This document shows positions 17,291 to 25,821 of a DNA stretch of 64,000 nucleotides, in pieces; within the stretch, counting starts at the first letter, position 1, and every line of letters starts with the position of its first letter. The DNA comes from Dyadobacter endophyticus (GTDB lineage: Bacteria; Bacteroidota; Bacteroidia; Cytophagales; Spirosomataceae): NCBI RefSeq assembly GCF_014641595.1, contig NZ_BMIA01000004.1, positions 310,001-374,000 on the forward strand, in the 5' to 3' direction. The position numbers were made by a program, and so were the translations under genes. The notes under the pieces were generated by a model. That model was not told the DNA's origin, searched no databases, and saw only the letters and a list, made by a program, of their open reading frames with translations.

Positions 17291-17307
17291 AATGATTTAC
17301 TTGCCCT

Positions 17308-17679
17308 TTACTTGGCTGGTTCCTTCGTTGCGGTGATCGGGAATTCGCCGTCCTGTGAAACAATGGTGCCGGTGAGCTTGTCGCCATCCTGCGTCATGGT
17401 GAAGGTCAGTAAACCTCCCTGGAAGTCCAGTTTGAAGGTTACTTTGCCCTGGTCTATGGTCAGCTCCTTCATTTCCATACGCTCCTGCTGGCCGAGGTAG
17501 CCGGTCGTTTTGTCGTCCTTTTGCTCGAAAGTCATGATGCCGGTTTCATACTCTGGTGGCACATTAGAAACGGTATATTTCCAGGTTCCCACAAGGTCGT
17601 TGGCTGTTTTAATGTTTTTAGCGGTTACCGCGAAGATGGTAACAGCGAGAATCATGGTTAGCAGATACTTTACTTTCAT
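17308..17679 (-). CDS. Small secreted lipocalin-like protein
   Basis: A 123-aa exported protein: signal peptide MKVKYLLTMILAVTIFAVTA (cleavage near residue 20), then a compact beta-rich domain starting NDLVGTWKYTVSNVPPEYETG and containing GKVTFKLDFQGGLLTFTMTQDGDKLTGTIVS. The layout (LVGTWKY at the N-terminus, paired strands with DGDKLTGT) matches small extracytoplasmic lipocalin-like domains in Bacteroidota. Function unknown. It is convergent with another lipocalin-like gene across a shared terminator. Confidence 0.75.
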   Translation of the reverse strand: MKVKYLLTMILAVTIFAVTAKNIKTANDLVGTWKYTVSNVPPEYETGIMTFEQKDDKTTGYLGQQERMEMKELTIDQGKVTFKLDFQGGLLTFTMTQDGDKLTGTIVSQDGEFPITATKEPAK

Positions 17680-17802
17680 TGTTTTAATGGTTTTTGCTTG
17701 AAAGATTGATTACTAAATGACATTGCGCCCCAATTTAGAAAAAAGCAGATATGTTGCGATCGCGGCAATGTTATATTTCTAGTAACTAAATTACCATCGG
17801 TG

Positions 17803-17821
17803 TTAACGGCTGATTAACGGC
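17803..17821. promoter_or_regulatory. Phased direct repeat TTAACGGC x2 (11-bp period)
   Basis: TTAACGGC occurs at 17803-17810 and 17814-17821 separated by TGA, so the copies are one helical turn apart. They lie about 60 bp upstream of a candidate -7 box for the metal-efflux operon. The spacing is that of OmpR/PhoB-type response regulator sites; the binding protein is not identified. Confidence 0.45.
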
Positions 17822-17881
17822 AATGCGCCGTTTACTTGCCGCGATTTTGTTTTTGCCTACCTGTTGCATCGGCATTTCCCC

Positions 17882-17889
17882 TACTTTTG
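17882..17889 (+). promoter_or_regulatory. Candidate -7 box of the metal efflux operon
   Basis: TACTTTTG fits the Bacteroidota -7 consensus TAnnTTTG and ends only 4 nt before the ATG at 17894, so the transcript may be almost leaderless. No -33 TTTG lies at the best distance (a TTG is 15-16 nt upstream), which would fit a promoter that needs the activator site at 17803-17821. Confidence 0.35.
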
Positions 17890-17893
17890 AAAC

Positions 17894-18223
17894 ATGAAAG
17901 GCATCGTTGCATATCTGCTGGCGTTTTACGTGTTCGCGCTTTCCTGCATTCCGTGCCAGGACGAGGCGATACCCTTGCCCGACAGCGGCGTCGCAGCGGC
18001 CGTTGTCTCCGGCGACCAGGACGGCCATCAGGAGGCCATCGACCTCTGTTCCCCATTCTGTATTTGCGCATGCTGTGCCAGCGTGACCATCAGCGCTGCT
18101 GTCGCTGTTCTGCCCGAAACCGCTGTTTCGCAGCTCATTCCACCCGCTGGCTTCTCCTACCTCCAAATTCTATACACCGGCGACAGGGCCGGGTTCTGGC
18201 AACCACCGCAGAACAAGGCATAA
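17894..18223 (+). CDS. Small cysteine-rich exported protein at head of metal efflux operon (DUF6660-like)
   Basis: A 109-aa protein with a hydrophobic N-terminus (MKGIVAYLLAFYVFALSCIPC) and a cluster of Cys residues in the middle (DLCSPFCICACCASV). Small proteins of this kind often precede CusA/CzcA efflux genes in Bacteroidota and have been grouped as DUF6660; I assign this from memory of the pattern, not a search. The Cys cluster after an Asp/His-containing stretch (DQDGHQEAIDLC) suggests metal binding or sensing at the inner membrane or periplasm, which fits the downstream efflux genes 94 bp away. Confidence 0.65.
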   Translation: MKGIVAYLLAFYVFALSCIPCQDEAIPLPDSGVAAAVVSGDQDGHQEAIDLCSPFCICACCASVTISAAVAVLPETAVSQLIPPAGFSYLQILYTGDRAGFWQPPQNKA

Positions 18224-18317
18224 TCCGCCGGCTGGCACTCTTTTACCGGACAATTCGTCGCACAGTTGCATTAGGTGACTGACGTGACGCGGCATATCCA
18301 TTCTATTTAATTCCAAA

Positions 18318-21300
18318 ATGTTAGATAAAATCATTCATCTTTCGATCCACAACAAGCTTGTGGTCGGAATATTCACGCTTGCCTTGGTGGCCTGGGGAAC
18401 TTACTCGCTTACCCGGCTGCCTATCGATGCCGTGCCTGACATAACCAACAATCAGGTTCAGATCATCACTACCAGCCCGTCGCTGGCTGCTCAGGAAGTG
18501 GAGCGGCTGGTCACTTTTCCGGTAGAAACGGTGATGGCTACCATTCCCCATACCGAAGAAATCCGTTCGATCTCACGCTTCGGGCTGTCGGTTGTGACCA
18601 TTGTTTTTGAAGACGATGTCGACGTGTACTGGGCGCGCGCGCAGGTTTCGGAGCGGCTGCACAGCGCTGTCGAGCAGATTCCTCCTGGTACCGGCACGCC
18701 GAGTCTGGCCCCGGTTACCACGGGCCTGGGCGAGATTTACCAGTATGTTTTGCATACCAAACCGGGTTTTGAAACCAAATACTCGCCCGTGGAGCTGCGG
18801 AGCATTCAGGACTGGATCGTGCGTCGGCAATTGCTCGGAACGGCCGGAGTTGCCGATGTGAGCAGTTTCGGCGGTTTTTTGAAACAATATGAAATCGCTA
18901 TCGACCCGCTGAGAATCAGAAGTGCCAGGATTTCCATTGACCGCATTTTCGAAGCATTGGAACAAAATAACCAGAACACCGGCGGTGCCTATATCGACAA
19001 GAAACCCAATGCCTATTTTATTCGGAGCGAAGGGTTGATCGGCACACTGGACGATATCCGCAAAATCCAGGTTGGGGAAACGGAAACCGGCCTGCCGGTA
19101 CTGATCCGGGACATTGCGGAGGTGGGTTTCGGGAGCGCAGTACGGTATGGCGCCATGACGCGCAACAATGAGGGCGAAGTAGTGGGAGGACTGGTATTAA
19201 TGCTGAAAGGCGCCAATTCCTCAGAAGTGATCGGTAATGTGAAGGAGCGCATTACGCAAATCCGCAAGAGTTTGCCGGACGGTGTGGTGATAGAGCCATT
19301 TTTGGATCGTACCAAGCTGGTCAACAATGCAATAGGGACTGTCTCAAAAAACCTTATCGAGGGTGCATTGATCGTCATTTTTGTGCTTATCCTGCTGCTC
19401 GGAAACATGCGGGCAGGGCTCGTGGTGGCATCGGTGATCCCGCTGGCGATGCTTTTCGCGGTGAGCATGATGAACCTTTTCGGTGTTTCGGGTAACCTGA
19501 TGAGCCTCGGGGCTATCGATTTCGGGCTGATCGTCGACGGCGCGGTCATTATCGTGGAAGCCACTTTGCATCACATTGTTTCGAAACGTTACACCCATCG
19601 CCTCACGCAGGACGAAATGGACCGGGAGGTGTACGAATCGGCTTCAAAAATCCGGAACTCGGCTGCATTTGGAGAAATCATTATCCTGATCGTCTACCTG
19701 CCGATACTTGCCCTGGTCGGCATTGAAGGCAAAATGTTCAGGCCCATGGCACAGACGGTCAGCTTCGCGATCCTAGGTGCATTTATTCTTTCATTAACCT
19801 ACATTCCCATGATGTCGGCCCTGTTTTTAAGCAAGAAGAACGACTACAAGCCAGGCATATCCGACCGGATCGTTGGCTTTTTCCGCCGCATTTACCTCCC
19901 GGCGCTGGATTTTTCATTACAAAGGAAATGGCTGGTATCGCTGCTCGCATTGGTACTGCTGGGCGGAAGCTTCTGGCTCTTTTCCCGGATGGGGGGCGAG
20001 TTCATCCCTCAGCTTGATGAAGGCGATTTCGCGGTTGAATTGCGCGTACTCACAGGCAGTTCGCTATCAGAAACGGTAGACGCCACGCTAAAAGCCGCCG
20101 CGGTGCTGCAAAAACACTTTCCCGATGAAGTGGTGGAAGTAGTCGGTAAAATCGGCTCGTCGGAAATCCCAACCGACCCGATGCCGGTAGAAGCCGGGGA
20201 TATGATGGTGATTTTAAAAGAAAAATCGCTTTGGAAAAAAGCAGCGAACCGGGAGGAGCTGGCTGAAAAGATGCACGCGGTTCTTTCGGAATCCATTGCC
20301 GGGGTCACATTCGGGTTCCAGCAGCCTATTCAAATGCGTTTCAATGAGCTCATGACAGGCGTGAAACAGGACGTTGCGATCAAGATTTTCGGGGAAGACC
20401 TCGACGTGCTCGCACGCCAGGGTGCACGCATAGGCAAGCTTGCCGGCGCAGTGCAGGGAGCGGAGGATATTTATGTGGAGGCCGTAACGGGCCTGCCGCA
20501 AATTGTGGTCCGGTTCGAGCGCGATAAATTGGCCCAATTCCACATTCCGGTAACCGATGCCAATCGTGCGTTGAATGCCGCATTCGCGGGCGCAAGCGCG
20601 GGGTTGGTTTTTGAAGGCGAAAAACGTTTCGAACTGGTGGTACGCCTGCAAAAGGCCGACCGCCAGCATATCGACGACGTCCGCGGGTTGTTTGTCACCA
20701 ATGCGGAAGGCCAGCAAGTCCCGCTTGGCCAGATCGCGACCATTGAAATGAAGACGGGTGCCAATCAGATCCAGCGGGAAGATGCTAAACGGCGCATTAC
20801 GGTCGCATTCAATGTGCGTGGCCGCGATGTAGAAAGTGTTGTAAATGAGCTGCGCAGCCGGATTGACCGGGAAATCAAGCTGCCTCCGGGTTATTTTGTG
20901 ACCTATGGCGGTCAGTTTGAGAATTTGCAGGAAGCCAACAGCAGGTTGGCTGTGGCGGTACCGGTGGCACTGTTGCTGATTTTCCTACTCCTCTATTTTA
21001 CATTTCACTCGCTGCGGCAGAGTTTGTTGATACTCACGGCGATTCCGTTTTCGGCCGTAGGCGGCGTGCTGGCGCTCTGGGTGCGCGATATGCCGTTCAG
21101 TATTTCGGCCGGGATAGGGTTTATTGCGCTGTTCGGGGTGGCGGTATTAAATGGCATCGTGCTGATCGCGGAGTTTAACCTGCTCCGGAAATCGGGCGAG
21201 ACGGATTTGCGAAAAGTGATTTTTCTGGGTACCGATACGCGCCTGCGGCCTGTATTGATGACCGCCCTGGTGGCCTCGCTGGGTTTTTTGCCGATGGCGC

Positions 21301-22694
21301 TGTCGTCGAGCGCGGGGGCGGAGGTGCAGCGTCCGCTTGCGACGGTGGTGATCGGCGGGTTGGTATCGGCTACATTGCTCACGTTATTGGTGCTCCCGGT
21401 TTGGTATGGGATCGTCGAGCGGCGCTGGGGATCGGGGCCGGGTGGCAAAGCGGCTGCCGGGGTGCTGGTCATGCTCGCGATGCTGATGCCGGGCCGTGCG
21501 AATGCCCAGCAGGCATTGCCAAGCCGGATACTTTCGCTCCGGCAGGCGATCGACGAGACATTGGAGCGTAATCCGGTGATCAAAGGCGATTTGTACCGCG
21601 TGGGTTACCGGCAGGCTCTGATGAAAACGGCTGCCGACCCGGGAAAGACGGAGCTGGTATGGGTGGGCGGACAATACAACAGTGTCAAGTTTGATCATCA
21701 TTTTCTTTTATCCCAAAACCTGCCGAACCCGGTTGCCGTGGCTAAGCGGAAATCGTTGCTATCGGAGGAAACGAATGGCGCGCAGGCTGAAATGGAGATT
21801 ACAAAAGCAGAACTGATAAAGCAGGTGAAGGACAATTACCAGCAACAGATCCTGCTGAAATCGAGACGGAAATTGCTTGCCGGCGAGCTGCTTCGGGCCG
21901 AGCGGTTTGTAAAAGCAGCGGAAATCCGGTTCAAAACCGGGGAGACGAATCAGCTGGAATTCGCGACCGCGCAAAGCCAGCTCGGCGAGGTGCGAGCGCA
22001 GATCATCCGGAACCAGGGCGACTTACTCAACCTGCAACGCGCATTACAGACTTTCGTGAACGGTACCAGTCTCGCCGAAGCCGAAACCGATTCGTTGGTC
22101 CGCTTAGACCTCGCAGCACGGGACACCGCCGCATTGAACGCCAATCCGTACCTGCGCTACCTCGCACAGCAGGCGGCTATCGGCAGCAGGCAGACGGCCG
22201 TGCAGAAAGCGGTCATGCTACCGGAGTTTAATATCGGGTATTTTAATCAGTCACTGACGGGTTTCCAGAATACCGGCAATGGGGAAGTGTTTTACGGTCC
22301 TGGCAAGCGCTTTCAGGGGGTGCAGGTAGGCGTGCAGCTGCCTATTTTCAATGGCGCTTCCAAAGCGAGGGTGAGGGCCTCGGCAATAGGCGAGCAACTT
22401 GCCAGGAACCAGGTCGAAACGGCCCGTTTGCAGCTTGGAAGCGATCTTCAACAAGCTATCCGAAGTCTGGAAACTGCCCGGGAAAACCTTGGCTTATACG
22501 AAACCAGCACGCTGGTGCTGGCCGGTACCATTCAGAGCAATGCGAGCAAAGCTTACGAATCGGGTGAAATCGGGTATATCGAATACGGGCAGGCGTGGAA
22601 CCGCGCGCTCAGCATTCGCCTGAGTTGGCTTGAATTGTTGTATGCTTACAATCAATCGGTTATCCAAATAGAATATCTTTTAAATGAGCAGTAA
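18318..22694 (+). CDS. cusA: CusA/CzcA heavy-metal RND pump fused to a TolC-type outer membrane channel
   Basis: A 1458-aa fusion. Residues 1 to about 1035 form a heavy-metal RND transporter: 12 membrane helices, VERLVTFPVE near the N-terminus, and in TM4 the proton-relay residues Asp401, Asp407 and Glu414 (AIDFGLIVDGAVIIVE), matching the DFxxxDxAxxxxE motif of CzcA. From about 1040 a hydrophobic signal-like segment (AAAGVLVMLAMLMPGRANAQ) leads into a TolC-type outer membrane factor (about 1065-1458, ILSLRQAIDETLERNPVIKGD), with coiled-coil helices (QLEFATAQSQLGEVRAQI). A monovalent (Cu, Ag) or divalent (Zn, Co, Cd) substrate cannot be told apart by eye. The channel part must reach the outer membrane, so the internal signal-like segment is notable. 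Confidence 0.9.
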   Translation: MLDKIIHLSIHNKLVVGIFTLALVAWGTYSLTRLPIDAVPDITNNQVQIITTSPSLAAQEVERLVTFPVETVMATIPHTEEIRSISRFGLSVVTIVFEDDVDVYWARAQVSERLHSAVEQIPPGTGTPSLAPVTTGLGEIYQYVLHTKPGFETKYSPVELRSIQDWIVRRQLLGTAGVADVSSFGGFLKQYEIAIDPLRIRSARISIDRIFEALEQNNQNTGGAYIDKKPNAYFIRSEGLIGTLDDIRKIQVGETETGLPVLIRDIAEVGFGSAVRYGAMTRNNEGEVVGGLVLMLKGANSSEVIGNVKERITQIRKSLPDGVVIEPFLDRTKLVNNAIGTVSKNLIEGALIVIFVLILLLGNMRAGLVVASVIPLAMLFAVSMMNLFGVSGNLMSLGAIDFGLIVDGAVIIVEATLHHIVSKRYTHRLTQDEMDREVYESASKIRNSAAFGEIIILIVYLPILALVGIEGKMFRPMAQTVSFAILGAFILSLTYIPMMSALFLSKKNDYKPGISDRIVGFFRRIYLPALDFSLQRKWLVSLLALVLLGGSFWLFSRMGGEFIPQLDEGDFAVELRVLTGSSLSETVDATLKAAAVLQKHFPDEVVEVVGKIGSSEIPTDPMPVEAGDMMVILKEKSLWKKAANREELAEKMHAVLSESIAGVTFGFQQPIQMRFNELMTGVKQDVAIKIFGEDLDVLARQGARIGKLAGAVQGAEDIYVEAVTGLPQIVVRFERDKLAQFHIPVTDANRALNAAFAGASAGLVFEGEKRFELVVRLQKADRQHIDDVRGLFVTNAEGQQVPLGQIATIEMKTGANQIQREDAKRRITVAFNVRGRDVESVVNELRSRIDREIKLPPGYFVTYGGQFENLQEANSRLAVAVPVALLLIFLLLYFTFHSLRQSLLILTAIPFSAVGGVLALWVRDMPFSISAGIGFIALFGVAVLNGIVLIAEFNLLRKSGETDLRKVIFLGTDTRLRPVLMTALVASLGFLPMALSSSAGAEVQRPLATVVIGGLVSATLLTLLVLPVWYGIVERRWGSGPGGKAAAGVLVMLAMLMPGRANAQQALPSRILSLRQAIDETLERNPVIKGDLYRVGYRQALMKTAADPGKTELVWVGGQYNSVKFDHHFLLSQNLPNPVAVAKRKSLLSEETNGAQAEMEITKAELIKQVKDNYQQQILLKSRRKLLAGELLRAERFVKAAEIRFKTGETNQLEFATAQSQLGEVRAQIIRNQGDLLNLQRALQTFVNGTSLAEAETDSLVRLDLAARDTAALNANPYLRYLAQQAAIGSRQTAVQKAVMLPEFNIGYFNQSLTGFQNTGNGEVFYGPGKRFQGVQVGVQLPIFNGASKARVRASAIGEQLARNQVETARLQLGSDLQQAIRSLETARENLGLYETSTLVLAGTIQSNASKAYESGEIGYIEYGQAWNRALSIRLSWLELLYAYNQSVIQIEYLLNEQ

Positions 22695-22707
22695 TCCGAA
22701 TATATCG

Positions 22708-23865
22708 ATGAAAAATATAGTATTAGGCCTGGTTCTCCTCCTGAGAATAACTGCCTGCAAACCGGCGAGTGAAAAGGAGACTGCTCAGGCCGGGGCGGTG
22801 CCTGAAAATGGAGCAACGAGCAGGGTGGAGCTGACGGAGGCACAATATGAAACTGCCGGGATAGAAACTGGCGGGTTTTCTGTGCGGAAACTGAGCGGGA
22901 CCGTCGCCGCGAACGGGGTAATCGACATTCCACCGCAGAACCTGGTGAGCATTTCCGCTCCGCTGGGCGGTTTTGTACGAAAATCGGAGTTGCTGCAAGG
23001 CATGAAAGTGCGGAAAGGTGAAGTAATCGCCGTGATCGAAAATCCCGATTTTATCCCTATCCAGCAGGAATATCTCGAAACACGCAGCAAGCTGGAATAT
23101 GCCGAGCAGGAATTTCAGCGCCAAAGCGACCTCAGCAAAGAAAATGTGAATGCGCAAAAGGCCTTACAACAATCGGCGTCGGAACTGAAAATGCTGCATG
23201 CCAGGCTGGCGGGTTTGAAAGAGCGCGTGCGCACGGCGGGTGTAGATTTTGCAGGGTTGGAAAAGGGCAATATCACCAGTACCGCATCCATTCGCTCGCC
23301 TATTGCCGGTTCGGTAACGGTCGTGAACGTGAACCTGGGCAAATACGTCAACCCTACCGATGTGATGTTCGAGATCGTGGATACGGATCATTTACATGTG
23401 GAACTGTCTGTATTTGAGCAGGATATTCCAAAAGTAAAGCTGGGGCAGCTGGTACGGTTCCGGGTGAGCAACAACCCGGCCGAGGAAGATCTTGCCAAAG
23501 TTTACCTTATCAATCAAAAGATCAACGACGACCGCACTGTGCGGGTGCATTGCCATCTTGAAAATGAGGACCACAGCCTGCTTCCGCAGAATTTTGTAAA
23601 AGCCATTATCGAAACAGGTACAAACCCGGTGAATGCATTGCCTGATGAAGCAGTGCTCGATTTTGAAGGCAAATCCTATGTTTTTGTGCAGGATCCCACG
23701 AACGCCAGAAGCTTTGAAATGGTGGAAATAACGAAAGGCGTTTCTGAAAATGGTTTTACAGCAGTGAAAATGCCGGCCGGAAGTCCCGGAAGTCCCAAGT
23801 TTGTTTTAAAGGGAGCCTATGCGCTGTTATCCAAAATGAAAAACACGGATGAAGAGGAAGAGTAG
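22708..23865 (+). CDS. CusB/CzcB-type periplasmic adaptor lipoprotein
   Basis: Membrane fusion protein of the efflux system, joining the RND pump to the channel. I chose the ATG at 22708, which yields a lipoprotein signal (MKNIVLGLVLLLRITAC, Cys at 17) 13 bp after the pump gene; an upstream ATG at 22684 overlaps the pump stop. Domains: lipoyl-like half (NLVSISAPLGGFVRKSELLQGMKVRKGEVIAVIE), alpha-helical hairpin (about 115-185), second lipoyl half (SIRSPIAGSVTVVNVNLGKYVNP), beta-barrel (LHVELSVFEQDIPKVKLGQL) and membrane-proximal domain. No N-terminal His-rich metal-binding region is present. Confidence 0.9.
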   Translation: MKNIVLGLVLLLRITACKPASEKETAQAGAVPENGATSRVELTEAQYETAGIETGGFSVRKLSGTVAANGVIDIPPQNLVSISAPLGGFVRKSELLQGMKVRKGEVIAVIENPDFIPIQQEYLETRSKLEYAEQEFQRQSDLSKENVNAQKALQQSASELKMLHARLAGLKERVRTAGVDFAGLEKGNITSTASIRSPIAGSVTVVNVNLGKYVNPTDVMFEIVDTDHLHVELSVFEQDIPKVKLGQLVRFRVSNNPAEEDLAKVYLINQKINDDRTVRVHCHLENEDHSLLPQNFVKAIIETGTNPVNALPDEAVLDFEGKSYVFVQDPTNARSFEMVEITKGVSENGFTAVKMPAGSPGSPKFVLKGAYALLSKMKNTDEEEE

Positions 23866-23884
23866 GGCTCTGAAAGCTTACTGG

Positions 23885-24487
23885 TTAGGCCCTGATACCT
23901 TTCACGAGCAGTTGCACCGTCGCGAGCACGTGATCCATGTTGGTATAATCGTTGGTCACTTGCGAAAACATGACACCGCCCTCGATCAATGCGATAATGG
24001 AAACAGCCATTTCCTCCGCATTGATCCCCTTCCGGAATTCACCGGCCCCGGTCCCCTTTTCGATGATACCGACCAGGTTTTTTTTCCAGCTGAACAGCGC
24101 CTTGGCCGCGCTCAGTCGCAGTGGGATATTGGTATCGTCCGCCTCTACGGCTGTATTAAGGATAGGACAGCCGCCGCGGTTGCTCACGCTCGCGATCACA
24201 TCTTTGTAGATACGGCCGTACACCATCAGTTTTTCAAAATACGACCCTGCCTTTTCCAGCTCGGCCTGCACGCGGTTGAACACAAGGGAGCGGTTGTATT
24301 CGAATACCGCGAGGGCTACTTCTTCCTTGTTTTGGAAATTTCCATAAATGCTGCCCTTCGTAAGGCCGGTAGCTTCGGTAATGTCCGCCATGGAGGTACC
24401 CGCGTATCCTTTCCGGTTGAAAATCTCCGCGGTTTTCTCGATGATGAAATTTCTGGTGCGCTCGGCTTTGGTCGTTCCTAAGTTCAT
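23885..24487 (-). CDS. TetR/AcrR-family transcriptional repressor
   Basis: A 200-aa TetR-type regulator. The N-terminal DNA-binding domain is clear (TRNFIIEKTAEIFNRKGYAG then TSMADITEATGLTKGSIYGNFQNKEE), followed by a helical ligand domain with a TetR_C-type Cys (RGGCPILNTAVEADDT). It is convergent with the efflux operon, 19 bp after the adaptor stop, and lies downstream of fahA on the same strand. A perfect 14-bp palindrome overlaps its own promoter, so it most likely represses itself. The ATG at 24487 starts just before the conserved domain, which leaves little room for a later start. The inducer is unknown. Confidence 0.88.
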   Translation of the reverse strand: MNLGTTKAERTRNFIIEKTAEIFNRKGYAGTSMADITEATGLTKGSIYGNFQNKEEVALAVFEYNRSLVFNRVQAELEKAGSYFEKLMVYGRIYKDVIASVSNRGGCPILNTAVEADDTNIPLRLSAAKALFSWKKNLVGIIEKGTGAGEFRKGINAEEMAVSIIALIEGGVMFSQVTNDYTNMDHVLATVQLLVKGIRA

Positions 24488-24491
24488 AATA

Positions 24492-24523
24492 CAAATATAC
24501 CAATTGGTATTTATTATTGCAAA
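24492..24523 (-). promoter_or_regulatory. tetR promoter with 14-bp operator palindrome
   Basis: On the minus strand TTTG (24523-24520), a 20-nt spacer and TATATTTG (24499-24492) form a good Bacteroidota promoter. The perfect palindrome ATACCAATTGGTAT (24497-24510) spans the spacer and the first bases of the -7 box, where a bound repressor would block polymerase. The -7 box ends 4 nt before the ATG, so the transcript should have almost no leader. Confidence 0.75.
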
Positions 24524-24570
24524 TGCTTGAATGGGATGTTTATTTCAAAATAAGTAGCACGGTATAGAAA

Positions 24571-25806
24571 TCACAGCAACGCGGGAAGAACTTTTCCGCG
24601 CAGTTCGCCGAAGCCGACCCGGACATTTACATTTTGCCCGAAACCACGCATGATCACTTCGTCATCATCTTCCAGAAAGCGCCTCTCGATATTTTCGCCC
24701 AGCTTTACGGGTTGAGTTCCATTCAGCGTAGCTTCGAGGAGGCAGCCCTTTTGGGTGATGTTTTTGCCGCTGATGGTCCCGGTGGCGAGCAGGTCGCCGA
24801 TTTGCATGTTACAGCCCGTGACAGTGTGATGGGCAATCTGCTGCGCGGCGGTCCAGTAAATATCGCGTGCATTGGTTTGGCATACTAAAAATTCCTCTCT
24901 GTGGCCAGGCCTGACGCCGACGGAAAGCGAAAGGTCGAAATTCTGGCGCGGGTGATGTGCCAGATAGGGGAGCGGTTGGGGCTGCTGCAGTGGCGCGGGT
25001 ACGCGGAAAGGCTGCAAGGCTTCCCAGGTTACGATCCAGGGTGAAACGCCCGAAGCGAAGTTCTTGCTCGTGAAAGGCCCCAGCGGCTGGTATTCCCACC
25101 GCTGAATGTCGCGCGCCGACCAGTCGTTAAAAAGCAGCAGCCCGAAAATGTAGTCTTCTGCTTCGGCAACGGGAACAGACTGGCCGACAGCAGAATCCTT
25201 GCCGATAACCCATGCAAGTTCCAGCTCATAGTCCAGCGCATGGGTCGGTTTGAAGGCCGGAGTGCCATCTGCTTGCCCGATTTGCCCCCGGGGCCGTGGT
25301 ATCGGCGTGCCGGAAACGACGATGGAGGACGCCCGGCCATGATAGGCGACAGGCAGGTGTTTCCAGTTGGGGAAAAGCGGGTTTTCGGGCCGGAAGATCT
25401 GCCCGACGCTGAATGCATGTTCCTCGCTCGAATAGAAATCCGTGTAGTTGCCGACTTTTAGAGGCATATGCATTTGTACCTTCTTTTGTGGGATCAGCAG
25501 GTGGTCGGAATATTGGTGCAAAACCGACTCACGGTCGCACAAAGCTGTCTGGATAATTTTGCGTACATAATCGGAAAAGCTCCGGCCGAGTGCGACCAGC
25601 TCATTCAATACCGGCTTCCTGAACGCGTTCCCTGCTTCGGGATAATGCGGAAACATGTTTAATCCATAGGCCGTTGCCAGATCCACGACCCAGTTGCCGA
25701 TGGCTACTCCCGCACGCGCAGGCCGGTCGTCGCTGAATATCCCGAAAGGCAGGTTATGGATGGAAAAATCAGAATCTGGTGCGACCGGAAGCCAGGGTTG
25801 TAACAT
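24571..25806 (-). CDS. fahA: Fumarylacetoacetase
   Basis: Last enzyme of tyrosine catabolism; it splits fumarylacetoacetate into fumarate and acetoacetate in the cytoplasm. The 411-aa length is normal. The metal and catalytic residues of the family are visible: Asp123 and His130 (NYTDFYSSEEHA), Glu194 and Glu196 (LDYELELAWVIG), Asp228 (FNDWSARDIQ) and Lys248 (TSKNFA). The N-terminal FAH domain (FSIHNLPFGIFS) is present. It is the distal gene of the minus-strand group hmgA-hpd-phhA-fahA, 15 bp after phhA. Confidence 0.95.
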   Translation of the reverse strand: MLQPWLPVAPDSDFSIHNLPFGIFSDDRPARAGVAIGNWVVDLATAYGLNMFPHYPEAGNAFRKPVLNELVALGRSFSDYVRKIIQTALCDRESVLHQYSDHLLIPQKKVQMHMPLKVGNYTDFYSSEEHAFSVGQIFRPENPLFPNWKHLPVAYHGRASSIVVSGTPIPRPRGQIGQADGTPAFKPTHALDYELELAWVIGKDSAVGQSVPVAEAEDYIFGLLLFNDWSARDIQRWEYQPLGPFTSKNFASGVSPWIVTWEALQPFRVPAPLQQPQPLPYLAHHPRQNFDLSLSVGVRPGHREEFLVCQTNARDIYWTAAQQIAHHTVTGCNMQIGDLLATGTISGKNITQKGCLLEATLNGTQPVKLGENIERRFLEDDDEVIMRGFGQNVNVRVGFGELRGKVLPALL

Positions 25807-25821
25807 GGTGCTTATGGGTTT

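Noticed and set aside
19013..19564. Minus-strand open frames of 100-280 aa inside long genes (for example within the RND pump, SusC and hpd)
   Set aside because: They are Ser/Thr/Pro/Arg-rich shadow frames opposite well-identified proteins.
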